Origin: a virus
Reading direction: 5' to 3' (one strand)
Virus record (IMG/VR): IMGVR_UViG_3300024294_000080
Coordinates: 1-20,555 of that record
Length of the DNA stretch: 20,555 nt
The notes below the pieces were generated by a model that did no database searches, was not told the origin of the DNA, and saw only the letters and a list, made by a program, of their open reading frames with translations. The translations under genes and the position numbers were made by a program. This document shows, piece after piece, positions 5,796 through 13,842 of this stretch (its first letter is position 1; each line of letters starts with the position of its first letter).

Positions 5796-5830
5796 TGGAT
5801 TTAAAATTTACAACAGCAGGAGACTATATG

Positions 5831-6073
5831 ATGAGTGACACAGCAAGTGTAACAGCGGACGAATTACGTGCGTTTATTGAAAGAATTGAAACCTTGGAAG
5901 AGGAAAAGACAGGGGTTTCTGACCAAATAAAAGATGTAATGTCTGAAGCAAAAGGCCGAGGGTATGAAGCAAAAATCATTCGCAAAATTGTATCAATTCG
6001 TAAACGTAACCGTGACGATGTTGACAATGAAAACGCTATGACTGAATTATACATGGATGCGTTAGGAATGTAA
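5831..6073 (+). CDS. gapR-like: GapR/DUF2312-like DNA-binding protein, 80 aa
   Basis: The sequence VTADELRAFIERIETLEEEK (residues 7-26), followed by DQIKDVMSEAKGRGYEAKII and RKIVSIRKRN, and ending YMDALGM, matches the GapR (DUF2312) family closely across its length. In Caulobacter GapR (about 89 residues), a dimer/tetramer with a coiled coil and basic helices binds AT-rich, overtwisted DNA ahead of polymerases and stimulates topoisomerases. Two starts have good spacing from AGGAG (5818-5822): ATG 5831 (chosen, gives MSDTASV) and ATG 5828. An upstream in-frame ATG at 5795 overlaps the ligase stop and would add an unrelated leader. The gene lies in the ligase operon, consistent with a role in replication or nucleoid handling. 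The family is characteristic of Alphaproteobacteria and points to the host. Confidence 0.9.
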   Translation: MSDTASVTADELRAFIERIETLEEEKTGVSDQIKDVMSEAKGRGYEAKIIRKIVSIRKRNRDDVDNENAMTELYMDALGM

Positions 6074-6819
6074 TGCGGCCTCAATACGAAATAACTGTAC
6101 CTTATTATCAACAGCAAGAATCAAATGAGCCACAACTCAATTCAGCTGAAGATGGGCATCGTTATGCGATGTTTGTTAAGGGTAACGACCATTTAATCGA
6201 CGGACGAACTTATTGTTTCCAAGACGAAGATGGTAATTACGTCAGTACTTTCGTAAGCCAATATTCTGATATTATTGAACAGAACCTAGAACCGCGTGTA
6301 AAGGAGGGTGTACTTGCTTTACACGCAAAAGGTTATTTAACTTTTACCAGTTGCCAAGGGCATGACGACTCAAAGCACAGGTATATTGGAGTAGTGTTTA
6401 ATAATAAAGAACAAAAGAAAGAATTTATTGAATCAGTGGATAAACTTAATTGTGGTATCCATTGGTACGATAATTCAATAAACAGTGTTGAAAGACCGTG
6501 CCATGAAATACCTTGGTGGTCAGAAGGTGGTATAACGTTACACATTGTTTATGACGACCAAAAATATAACGAAGCACCACAACAAAGACGTAGAAATAAA
6601 CCATATACTGATTCAGAACTCACTAAATTTTGGAATATACAAACCAATCGTAACTATACTCATTATGAATGTATAGTGTTTTCGTTTGGTTATCCAATGG
6701 TAGAGAAAAGTATATGGCATAGAATACACAGGTGGTTATTCTATAAACAAGATAAGGTCGAAAAGTCATATGAAGACTTCCTATCTAAAGCGTCATATCT
6801 CCCAGACTATCTTGCATAA
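6073..6819 (+). CDS. Conserved phage hypothetical protein, 248 aa
   Basis: Last gene of the P4 operon; its ATG overlaps the gapR-like stop by one base (TAATG). Central features are EGVLALHAKGYLTFTSCQGH (residues 77-96), then RYIGVVF (103-109) and PWWSEGGITLHIVY. Cys94, His96 and nearby Asp/His residues could form a metal or active site, but I know no function. From memory the 'LxxxGxxTxxSCxGHxxxxxRYIxVxF' pattern recurs in unannotated marine phage proteins. The C-terminal ~80 residues are basic (QQRRRNK; WHRIHRWLFYK). No membrane segment. It ends seven bases before the hairpin that separates it from gene 23 on the opposite strand. Confidence 0.65.
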   Translation: MRPQYEITVPYYQQQESNEPQLNSAEDGHRYAMFVKGNDHLIDGRTYCFQDEDGNYVSTFVSQYSDIIEQNLEPRVKEGVLALHAKGYLTFTSCQGHDDSKHRYIGVVFNNKEQKKEFIESVDKLNCGIHWYDNSINSVERPCHEIPWWSEGGITLHIVYDDQKYNEAPQQRRRNKPYTDSELTKFWNIQTNRNYTHYECIVFSFGYPMVEKSIWHRIHRWLFYKQDKVEKSYEDFLSKASYLPDYLA

Positions 6820-6844
6820 AAAAAGGGAAGCCCGAAAGCTTCCC
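6818..6844 (-). terminator. Rho-independent terminator of the late transcript, after gene 23
   Basis: Read on the minus strand: GGGAAGC (6844-6838), loop TTTCGG, GCTTCCC (6831-6825), then a run of seven T (6824-6818). A seven-pair stem plus T-run is a textbook intrinsic terminator. On the plus strand the T-run becomes an upstream A-run and no T-run follows the stem, so it should stop only minus-strand transcription. A second, weaker stem (TATCG/CGATA, 6852-6866) lies between it and the gene 23 stop. Confidence 0.88.
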
Positions 6845-6874
6845 CAGTTAGTATCGTTAACCGATATCTTATAT

Positions 6875-8191
6875 TTAGAACAAGTTGCTCACTAATACAC
6901 GACGGTAGTAAACGTTTGTGTCTGCTTCAAGTTCTCCAGGAGGTGTTCCTTGAGTTGCGCCTTTAGCGAATGGGTTTGATACCATGCCGTAACGTGTCTT
7001 AAAGCCGATTTTTGGTTGGAAAGAATTCTCACCAACTGCACGAACCATTTGTAACGGCACATATGGGCAATAGAATAGACCAGCATCGAATGATGATGAA
7101 CCTTTATATCCTACTACCATGTAGTTAGCGCCTGCATATGGGTCGATATACACTTTATAACGTCCGTTAAGAACACCAGCGAATGTATTGCCTGTGTCGT
7201 CAACGTTCAATGAGTTAGAGTTAAGAGCTGGAGTATAATCTAGTACACCCGCCATTTGAAGTGCTGAAGCAACATCAGATGAACAGATAACCATGTTACC
7301 TTTCCCACGTCTTGTTCCTTTAGCAATCGCGTTAGCTTCTTGCTCGATTTGGAACATAAGACCTTTGAACTTCTCTACTGACCAACGACCGTTAGCATCA
7401 ACATCTAAGTCGAATGTGCCTGGAGTAGCTGTTGCAGCTGCACCAACAACCGCGTTTGTGTAGATTGTACGAACTAATTCACGGTTGATTTCCACTAGGA
7501 TTTCAGACTGTAAGATGTTCGCTAGTTCTGTTTCAGCATCTAGACCGTGTACGGCTTTAAGATCCTGAGCAAGCTCTGTTGTGTATTCAGCTTTTAAAGC
7601 TCTTGACTTAGCTGCTACTGTAACTTTTTCGATTGAGAAAGCCATTTCAGCGAATGCATCACCTGTTGAACCAAGTGCTTCAGCAGCTGCTGTATCCATA
7701 CCAGTACCTGTTGTTACAGATGCTTGACCTGGAGCATTTGAAGAGTGAGTTCCTGCACCAGAGAATGAAGTATCAGCTTCGTTGTAGAATACTTCGTTTG
7801 CAGCTGTTTGGTTAGTATGTGTTGAACGCATTGCAAAGATAAGTCCTGTTGGACCTGTCATTGGCTGAACGCCAGCAATATCGTATGCGATCAAGTTTGG
7901 CATCGCACGACGTACTAAAGAAATAAGTACTGGGTCGTAACCAGCTGTTGGACCGCCTGCAGCAGAAGTAGAAGCGAAACCGCCTGTGCCTACATCGTTT
8001 GCAGCTGTTTCAGAAAGTAAGCCTGTCATGTTAGCAGATAAGTCGCCTGACTCTGCTAAAGCTCGTTCTGTGTTTTCAAGAATAGTAGCTGTTACGCTTT
8101 TCTTGTGGTTGTCTGTAATAGCAGAAAAAGAGGAATGCTCCAAGATTGGACCCCATTTTTCAACTAATGCTTGATAGTTTGACTGAGTCAT
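6875..8191 (-). CDS. 23: Major capsid protein gp23
   Basis: Forms the hexamers of the T4-like head. The 438-residue product starts with the family's helix (YQALVEKWGPILEHSSF) and contains VRRAMPNLIAYDIAGVQPM (about 92-110) and PTGLIFAMRS, diagnostic of gp23, plus the C-terminal FKTRYGMVSNPF. T4 gp23 is 521 residues, so loops are shorter here. Maturation by gp21 cuts after an (I/L)-x-E site; LLSE followed by TAAND (E61) is the best candidate and would leave about 377 residues. A ribosome site AAGGAG (8207-8202 on the minus strand) and a late promoter at 8226-8233 precede it. It is the last gene of the late block before the terminator. Confidence 0.96.
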   Translation of the reverse strand: MTQSNYQALVEKWGPILEHSSFSAITDNHKKSVTATILENTERALAESGDLSANMTGLLSETAANDVGTGGFASTSAAGGPTAGYDPVLISLVRRAMPNLIAYDIAGVQPMTGPTGLIFAMRSTHTNQTAANEVFYNEADTSFSGAGTHSSNAPGQASVTTGTGMDTAAAEALGSTGDAFAEMAFSIEKVTVAAKSRALKAEYTTELAQDLKAVHGLDAETELANILQSEILVEINRELVRTIYTNAVVGAAATATPGTFDLDVDANGRWSVEKFKGLMFQIEQEANAIAKGTRRGKGNMVICSSDVASALQMAGVLDYTPALNSNSLNVDDTGNTFAGVLNGRYKVYIDPYAGANYMVVGYKGSSSFDAGLFYCPYVPLQMVRAVGENSFQPKIGFKTRYGMVSNPFAKGATQGTPPGELEADTNVYYRRVLVSNLF

Positions 8192-8225
8192 TAGATTCTA
8201 TCTCCTTGTTGATTTATTCTGGATA

Positions 8226-8233
8226 TATTTATA
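8226..8233 (-). promoter_or_regulatory. Late promoter for gene 23
   Basis: The minus strand reads TATAAATA, the exact T4 late promoter -10 recognised by the gp55 sigma factor. It lies 35 bases before the gene 23 ATG, within the 67-base gap after gene 22, followed by the ribosome site. Confidence 0.85.
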
Positions 8234-8258
8234 AAAGTTATGTTTTTCATTGGGTTAC

Positions 8259-9218
8259 TTAGTTACGGTTCAAATACGCTGAAAGAGCATTGATCGTTGA
8301 GTGCTCAGAAAGTGGTTGTTTCACTTCTGTGTCTTCTGTGATAATTGCTTCTTCTTCAGTTACTTCCTCAACTACTGGTTTCGCTTTTTTGAAGAACGAT
8401 TCCTTTAGTGTCGCAAGGTCTGCTTTGTAGCTGTCAACATCATCGAAAGCAAGCTTTTCTGATAGTACTTTAAATCTTTCTTGTTCTACAAGTGTAAGAC
8501 CTTCAGTCATTTCAGCAAAAACGCCTGATGCAGTTTGAGCATCAGCAGCTTTTTTAAGCTCAACATTCTCAACAATCGCCTTATTAGCGTCTGCTCTTAA
8601 TGTTTCAATTTCTTCTTCCAAGCCAGCAACAACGTCTAGAGTTTCCTCATCAACATCAATGTTGTGCTCTTCGAATAGGCCTTTAAGACCATCCATTAAC
8701 GACTCCGCCATTTCTACCTTAATACCAGCTTCAATAGCAATTTCGTTTTCTGACATCCACTCTTCTACAACGTAGTCAAGATATGAGTCAAGGTTTTCTA
8801 ACATCTGTTCAACTGATTCATCAAGTGCAGTTTGCATTGATGCTTCTAAAACTTCTGTTTTCTCAACGATAACTGCATCAGCTTTTACTGTTGCCGCTTC
8901 GTTAACCGCAGCTTCGAATACCATAGTTGCTTTAGCTGTAAATTCTTCCGACAAATCCATGCCTTCGAAAATAGTCGCGATTGACTCCGCTACTTCAATT
9001 ACTTCTTCTACGATTTCATCAGTTTCTACTTCTGATTCTTCCGCTTGCATTGGTGCTGCTGCAACTTTATCGGCTGTTGGATCAACCTTTTTGTTTACAT
9101 CAGCTTTCTTCTTTTTATGTACGCCGCCTGCTGGTGTCGCAGGATCCATAACTTCTGCGGCAGGTACGCCTGCTCCGCCAGATTTTTCGACGAACTTTTC
9201 GTCTAAGTCATTTGACAT
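8259..9218 (-). CDS. 22: Prohead core scaffolding protein gp22-like
   Basis: Position between the protease (21) and the capsid (23) identifies this as the major scaffold. The 319-residue product is strongly acidic and helical, with long Glu/Ala-rich coiled-coil stretches (about residues 60-290), a low-complexity Lys/Pro N-terminus (VHKKKKADVNKKVD) and a short basic tail ending YLNRN, as in other gp22 proteins. T4 gp22 is 269 residues. It forms the core around which gp23 assembles and is then cut up by gp21. Sequence identity to T4 is not expected in this fast-evolving family, so the assignment rests on composition and synteny. AGGAG lies eight bases before the ATG, and a TATAAATA box lies upstream (9259-9266). 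Confidence 0.88.
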   Translation of the reverse strand: MSNDLDEKFVEKSGGAGVPAAEVMDPATPAGGVHKKKKADVNKKVDPTADKVAAAPMQAEESEVETDEIVEEVIEVAESIATIFEGMDLSEEFTAKATMVFEAAVNEAATVKADAVIVEKTEVLEASMQTALDESVEQMLENLDSYLDYVVEEWMSENEIAIEAGIKVEMAESLMDGLKGLFEEHNIDVDEETLDVVAGLEEEIETLRADANKAIVENVELKKAADAQTASGVFAEMTEGLTLVEQERFKVLSEKLAFDDVDSYKADLATLKESFFKKAKPVVEEVTEEEAIITEDTEVKQPLSEHSTINALSAYLNRN

Positions 9219-9258
9219 ATGTTCTACTCCTTTTATTAGATACTTTTTATCTAAGTAT

Positions 9259-9266
9259 TATTTATA
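9259..9266 (-). promoter_or_regulatory. Late promoter for gene 22
   Basis: The minus strand reads TATAAATA, 41 bases before the gene 22 ATG, in the short gap after the gene 21 stop (9273). Confidence 0.85.
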
Positions 9267-9272
9267 ATAATA

Positions 9273-9971
9273 TTATTTTTCAGCTTTTCTAAGTGAGTTC
9301 ACAAAACGCTCGAATAATTCAGACGCGGTGCCTTCATCAATTTTAGTGACAACTCGTCTGATTTGCTTTTCTACTACTTGTTGTATTTCTTCAATAACCT
9401 GTTCAATAGGTTCCTGAGCAATCCAGTTACCTGAGGCTATATCGTAATAGTATTCAGCATTTTCCATAATACCATTTACAAAACACTGTGGTCCAGATGG
9501 GTCAGTTACGATGTCGACAGTGGCTAAGTGAAAGTCATTTTGTACTTCCATAATTCCATCTCTCGTTGCTTTAACTGAACCTAATCCGCGGGTAGATACA
9601 CCGATCTTAACACCCTCGTCCATAAATGTTTTGACTATCTCACCCATTGGTGTACCAAGAATTTTGGCTTTACCAGTAAAGTTTGATCCCTCTCGTTTCA
9701 TCTCTGTAATAAGATGAGACACACGATCGCCATTGATTGTAGGTCCGTCTGGGTGACCTAATTCGCCTAGCGCTCGCTTTGTTTCTACAAAGTCAGTATT
9801 GTATCTGACCATTTCTTTTTCTAAAATCTGCGACGGATAAATTCTTCCGTTGCGATTCTTAATATCACCTTGCATAAAGATACCTTCGATGAAATGAGTT
9901 TTCTTACCCGTTTCTTCGTTTAATTCTACAGCAACAGCGCATTCTTCTACAACTTCTGTTATTAATCTCAT
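9273..9971 (-). CDS. 21: Prohead maturation protease gp21
   Basis: Serine protease that cleaves scaffold, core and capsid proteins during T4-like head maturation. The 232-residue product has the family signatures: GIFMQGDIKNRNGRIYP (about 30-46), GELGHPDGPTIN with His73 as likely catalytic His, and KIGVSTRGLGS with Ser126 as likely nucleophile, then DIVTDPSGP. T4 gp21 is 212 residues; the extra length is a charged helical C-terminus (about 185-232), which may be an autocleaved or scaffold-binding tail. AAGGAT stands eight bases upstream of the ATG. A late promoter (9994-10001) precedes it and overlaps the end of the upstream gene. Confidence 0.94.
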   Translation of the reverse strand: MRLITEVVEECAVAVELNEETGKKTHFIEGIFMQGDIKNRNGRIYPSQILEKEMVRYNTDFVETKRALGELGHPDGPTINGDRVSHLITEMKREGSNFTGKAKILGTPMGEIVKTFMDEGVKIGVSTRGLGSVKATRDGIMEVQNDFHLATVDIVTDPSGPQCFVNGIMENAEYYYDIASGNWIAQEPIEQVIEEIQQVVEKQIRRVVTKIDEGTASELFERFVNSLRKAEK

Positions 9972-9993
9972 ATCTTAGATCCTTTGTTTTTTC

Positions 9994-10001
9994 TATTTAT
10001 A
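9994..10001 (-). promoter_or_regulatory. Late promoter for gene 21
   Basis: The minus strand reads TATAAATA, 23 bases before the gene 21 ATG. It overlaps the TAA stop (9997-9999) of the upstream 563-residue gene, so the stop codon is part of the promoter box. Confidence 0.85.
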
Positions 10002-11688
10002 ACGCTTCTCGGGCAAATCCTACGATCTCTTTAAACCCTGCTTCGTCTTTCATCATTACCTTTTCCATATCTCTACGGTTTTTAGCATTGAGATTTTTAT
10101 AAAAAGAATTTAAAAGTTTAGCATCTTGGTTAGATACCTTTACATTTTTACCATTCTTTAATCTCAGGTTTCCCATTTTAACAGCTTCGTCTAACATTTC
10201 AGTAAAGCCTTCACCTACAAGTTTTCTCACAGCTCGGTTAATACCCATAGACCTGTTAACAGATTTCTTTTTATGCTTATGCATTAAATCAAATTGTTTA
10301 TACATATCTTTGTCTTTATCAGCCATTACTCCAGCATCTTTGTGGTGTGTAGCAAGATTATCCTGCGTTTCTTTATTGCTGTGAGCTTTTTTAATATAAC
10401 TGCCAAGAGTTTTCTTGTCAAGTTCATTAATTTTTGCTTCCGATTTATTTTTCTTATAATCGTTAATATTATGGCCAGGAGGTACGTCTCCTCTCCAGTG
10501 GCCTACCACAGGAATATCTTTATTAACAGAGTTTAAATGTTTTTCAGCATCTTCTCTAGTTTTAAAATCTTTACCAACTCCGTCATCAGGGTAGTGACCT
10601 TTTTTATGTACTTTATATAATGGGTTGGTAACACCGTCGCGCCCATAACGAGGATAGCTGCTTTGACGAGTTTCACTATTGTTGGTATACACTTTACTAA
10701 TTTTGTGTGTTTTACCATCTTGAAATGCTTCGTTTGTTCTAATAACATCTTGGCCGCGATCGTCAGTTCTATCAGATCTAAGCTTTTTCATAACTGTACG
10801 AGTTTTACCATCTGGTCCTGTTTGAGTAACCATATGTCTCATTGCAGAGGAAGTCGTTTCAATTACGTCAACTTCCTCATTTGGCTTTTTTCGCGCACGC
10901 ATAATTGCGAAGTCGTGTCCGTCAATTTTCCCGTTTTTGTTATGGTCAAGTTTTTTCTGTCCACCCTTTAAAGCTTCGTTCCATTTACCGAATGCTATTT
11001 CTGAAACCTTTTCAGTAACTTCTTCTACTTCTTCATTCCTTTTGTTAAAAGGAAATTTAACATCTTTATCAGGAGATCTATTTAAACGATCAAGCGCAGC
11101 TGCCGCCCGTTTTCGTTGATGGAGGATGTCATTACCATGCTGATCAGCCTTGTCATATGCTTTCTCACCCGCGGCATCTCGTTTACCCCTGAATTTATCT
11201 ATATCACGGTTATTAGCGGCCTTTTGCTTAGCAAGGCTTTTTTCTGCCCTATTAAGTTTATTCTTCATCATCATCTTGCCAATACCTTTAAATGGGCCTT
11301 CTTCTAATCCTTCCTTTGGAATATCGAAAGGAGCTTTAGCTAGAGTAACTTTTTTCTTGCCTTCTTTTGATGCAGCAGTAGCTTTATCAAGTGCAGCCTG
11401 TGTAGCCATCTCTTTTGATTCGTTTGCTCTAAATTGACTGAACTTACGACCTTTACGTAATACAGGCTCTTGATCTGGTTTATCACCATAAGCTTGATCG
11501 TAATTAGCTTCATCGTCTTCTTGGTCAGCAGGACGGGCAGCTTTTGGTTTTCCAATATCACCACTGAATTGACTATCAGGTGCTACAGGATGGGGCGCAA
11601 CCTTTTGGTTATGCTGGTCTTTGAAAGCTTTTTCTTCCGAAGACTTCGGTTGAGCAACTTCGCTAAGTATATTTTTGAAAGTTTTCAT
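9997..11688 (-). CDS. Lys-rich prohead core or internal head protein with EF-hand-like loop, 563 aa
   Basis: It occupies the place of T4 genes 67 and 68 (prohead core proteins) between 20 and 21, but is much larger. The N-terminus (MKTFKNILSEVAQPKSSEEK, then HPVAPDSQFSGD) resembles a leader seen in marine T4-like phage proteins. The body is very basic and low in hydrophobics. Residues 247-260 (LDHNKNGKIDGHDF) match a calcium-binding EF-hand/dockerin loop with ligands D248, N250, N252, D256 and D259. Near the C-terminus, INELDKKTLGSYIKKA (420-435) and MGINRAVRKLVGEG (481-494) resemble modules shared among phage core proteins. Several Leu-x-Glu/Ile-x-Glu sites could be cut by gp21. It is probably packed in the prohead core and processed, with fragments perhaps kept with the DNA; this is inference. 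AGGAG precedes the ATG. Confidence 0.78.
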   Translation of the reverse strand: MKTFKNILSEVAQPKSSEEKAFKDQHNQKVAPHPVAPDSQFSGDIGKPKAARPADQEDDEANYDQAYGDKPDQEPVLRKGRKFSQFRANESKEMATQAALDKATAASKEGKKKVTLAKAPFDIPKEGLEEGPFKGIGKMMMKNKLNRAEKSLAKQKAANNRDIDKFRGKRDAAGEKAYDKADQHGNDILHQRKRAAAALDRLNRSPDKDVKFPFNKRNEEVEEVTEKVSEIAFGKWNEALKGGQKKLDHNKNGKIDGHDFAIMRARKKPNEEVDVIETTSSAMRHMVTQTGPDGKTRTVMKKLRSDRTDDRGQDVIRTNEAFQDGKTHKISKVYTNNSETRQSSYPRYGRDGVTNPLYKVHKKGHYPDDGVGKDFKTREDAEKHLNSVNKDIPVVGHWRGDVPPGHNINDYKKNKSEAKINELDKKTLGSYIKKAHSNKETQDNLATHHKDAGVMADKDKDMYKQFDLMHKHKKKSVNRSMGINRAVRKLVGEGFTEMLDEAVKMGNLRLKNGKNVKVSNQDAKLLNSFYKNLNAKNRRDMEKVMMKDEAGFKEIVGFAREAL

Positions 11689-11717
11689 AACTTAACTCCT
11701 AATTTTTTGTTTGTATA

Positions 11718-11725
11718 TATTTATA
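11718..11725 (-). promoter_or_regulatory. Late promoter for the gene between 20 and 21
   Basis: The minus strand reads TATAAATA, 30 bases before the ATG of the 563-residue gene and 20 bases after the gene 20 stop. Confidence 0.85.
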
Positions 11726-11744
11726 TGAATTTGTTGTTCTCATT

Positions 11745-13265
11745 TTATTCTTCTGCCTCTGCTGGAGGATTTTCTTTGGCTTCAGCTTCGATTTGATCCT
11801 TCATTTCACCCATTTCTTCCTCTGACATACGAAGAACGTTACGCAATACCCATTCTCTGGAATAGTATGTGCCAACATGTTCTTCAACTTCACGTAGAGT
11901 ACCGAGTCTTTCTTTTGTAATTTCAGCTTCTTTAAGCTCTTGGAAATAGTTATCCTGCACAAAATCGTAACGAATAGCGTTTTTTATTTCTTTAAATTCT
12001 TCTGGCGTTAAGATACCTTTAAGCACTAATTGTTTTTCAAGTAATGATGTAAAGATTGATGAAAAACGAGCTCTTAGTCTTTTAATGAATTTACTAAATT
12101 TTAATTCATCACGAGTAATTTCTGAAACACGACCAAATGAATACATAGTTTCTGGTTCTAAACGCGATAGCGGAACCTTTAACGATTTGTATAGTTTACG
12201 TTGGAAGTATTGCATATTCGTATCATCTGTTAAACCACCAGCATTTCCGCCTGGCATAGTATCAACTTCTGTTGTACGCTCACCACCACGTCGTGGGAAC
12301 CAAAAGTCTTCGGTCATAGTCATCATTTTACGAGCATCATTGATTTCTCCAGTAGATGAGTCATATTGTAGTTTGTTCTTATGACGAACCATCATATCTC
12401 TTATATACTGCTCAGCTTTTGATTTAGGTAAGTTGCCAACGTCAATGTAGAACACTCGTCTTTCAGGAGCTCGTGTAATAGTGTAAATAACTGTCGCATC
12501 TTCCAACATCCTTAACTGGTTGAGTGGCTTTATTGAAGGATGTAAGTATGATAATACTAATGAATTGTTTTCGTTCATTACGCCTGAAGTAACTCTGGCA
12601 ATAGCGTCCTTAGCAATCTTATATCCTTGAGCAGTACCACCAGAAGAATTACTAGTTTTATTTGAACCAAAACCTGTTTCAGAATACATATAATATTCTG
12701 CTTTTACTTTTTTAACTGGGATACCTGAATGTGGATCCTTTTCACGTTTATCAACTTCACGAATGAGTTTTAATTTACGTGGATCTACATATCGTAATTC
12801 TTTAATCCCTTCTGGGATATTTTCTGGATCAATAATAACGTGATAGTTTAATCGACCATCAACGTAGAATTTTTGAAACGTTTCGTATGCTGTTGTAGAA
12901 AAATCTAATAATGATAATATGCTATCAAATTCTTCTATGACTATTTTCTTAACTTTGTCTGGTAAATCTGTATCGTCCAAAAGAACTTCAACAACTTTAT
13001 CATCTGTATCTACACTAATTGCTTCATTGATTACTTCGTCAACAGCTTGTGCAATTTCTGGCTGGTGTGCTAAACCTCGGTATTTTGATACCAATTCTGA
13101 TTCAGTTTTAGCAGTTCCTTCCATATCCAATAGTGTACTATAGAAGCCACCCATTGCATTACCAACGGTGATAGCTCCATCGTCATTTTGAGGCTCAACA
13201 AAAGAGGAAGGTGTAAAACCCTCCTCTTCAGTGTCTCGTTTAATATCAAAACCAAAAATCTTCAT
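11745..13265 (-). CDS. 20: Portal vertex protein gp20
   Basis: Dodecameric portal through which DNA enters and leaves the head, and the initiator of prohead assembly. The 506-residue product (T4: 524) has the family's recognisable stretches: ESELVSKYRGLAHQPEIAQA and VDEVINEAISVD near residues 57-86, RITSGVMNE-like ITRAPERRVFYIDVGNLPKS (about 264-283), and EDFWFPRRGGERTTEVDTMPGG (about 316-337), then LKFSKFIKRLRARFSSIF. The C-terminus is acidic and rich in Ala/Glu. No strong ribosome site or perfect late box lies in the 19-base gap after gene 19, so it is probably read from the gene 19 or gene 18 promoter. Confidence 0.96.
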   Translation of the reverse strand: MKIFGFDIKRDTEEEGFTPSSFVEPQNDDGAITVGNAMGGFYSTLLDMEGTAKTESELVSKYRGLAHQPEIAQAVDEVINEAISVDTDDKVVEVLLDDTDLPDKVKKIVIEEFDSILSLLDFSTTAYETFQKFYVDGRLNYHVIIDPENIPEGIKELRYVDPRKLKLIREVDKREKDPHSGIPVKKVKAEYYMYSETGFGSNKTSNSSGGTAQGYKIAKDAIARVTSGVMNENNSLVLSYLHPSIKPLNQLRMLEDATVIYTITRAPERRVFYIDVGNLPKSKAEQYIRDMMVRHKNKLQYDSSTGEINDARKMMTMTEDFWFPRRGGERTTEVDTMPGGNAGGLTDDTNMQYFQRKLYKSLKVPLSRLEPETMYSFGRVSEITRDELKFSKFIKRLRARFSSIFTSLLEKQLVLKGILTPEEFKEIKNAIRYDFVQDNYFQELKEAEITKERLGTLREVEEHVGTYYSREWVLRNVLRMSEEEMGEMKDQIEAEAKENPPAEAEE

Positions 13266-13284
13266 TTATTCACTTTCTCATTAT

Positions 13285-13818
13285 TTAAGTAGTTGGAATG
13301 CCGGTGTTACCCTCAACACGCCATAAGTCATATTGGAATGTTACATTAAATTCCTCAATAGTATCAGCTTGTCCCCAATCCATTTGAATTCCATCAATGC
13401 TTACTGGATGCATGCCTTCAAAGATGTATGTTCTAAGAATTGAACCATCTTTACTAAACTGGGTAATTTGCCCAGTTGATTTGTAGTCTTGTGGTAATGC
13501 TCTGGTGTTTGAGTCATGCGAGTTAATCGCGTTTGACCAAGCTTCCATCGCATTTCGTACTGCGAAATCTTCGTCGTTGATTACGGTCACGGACCAATCT
13601 GCGAATGTTCTATCACCGGCATACTTGACCTGACGGCCGAAGTAAGGTACCACGAATTGCCCCACAATGGATTCTGGGATGCCTGCTGAACGTATCATAA
13701 ACGGAGTTTTGATGTCAGCTTCTGGAGCAATTGGGTTAGTGATTTGACATTGGAACAGGGTAGGACGTGCACCGCCACCGACGAGCTCTGATTTGAACTG
13801 GTTGATATTGAATGCCAT
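13285..13818 (-). CDS. 19: Tail tube protein gp19
   Basis: Hexamers of this protein stack to form the inner tail tube. The 177-residue product (T4: 163) opens with FNINQFKSEL and contains FQCQITNP, FMIRSAGIPES, VPYFGRQVKYAGDRTFADW (about 58-76) and the FEGMHPVSIDGI segment near the C-terminus, all typical of the gp19 fold. AGGAG lies eight bases before the ATG. A near-consensus late box (13843-13850) precedes it. It lies between the sheath and portal genes as in T4. Confidence 0.95.
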   Translation of the reverse strand: MAFNINQFKSELVGGGARPTLFQCQITNPIAPEADIKTPFMIRSAGIPESIVGQFVVPYFGRQVKYAGDRTFADWSVTVINDEDFAVRNAMEAWSNAINSHDSNTRALPQDYKSTGQITQFSKDGSILRTYIFEGMHPVSIDGIQMDWGQADTIEEFNVTFQYDLWRVEGNTGIPTT

Positions 13819-13842
13819 TTTGTTTCTCCTATTTTCTATTCT

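Noticed and set aside
5795-5830. Longer start of the gapR-like gene at ATG 5795
   Set aside because: It adds residues unlike the family and lacks a ribosome site, while AGGAG stands correctly placed before 5828/5831.
8959-9267. 102-codon plus-strand ORF opposite gene 22
   Set aside because: Its Ser/Thr-rich composition is the antisense shadow of the Glu/Ala-rich scaffold gene; it has no ribosome site or promoter.
10294-10971. Plus-strand ORFs with membrane-like sequence opposite the 563-aa gene
   Set aside because: Antisense shadows of Lys-rich coding sequence, with no expression signals.
11470-11796. 108-codon hydrophobic plus-strand ORF across the gene 20 / core-gene junction
   Set aside because: It is antisense to two well-supported genes and to a late promoter; hydrophobicity arises from the complement of Lys/Glu codons.
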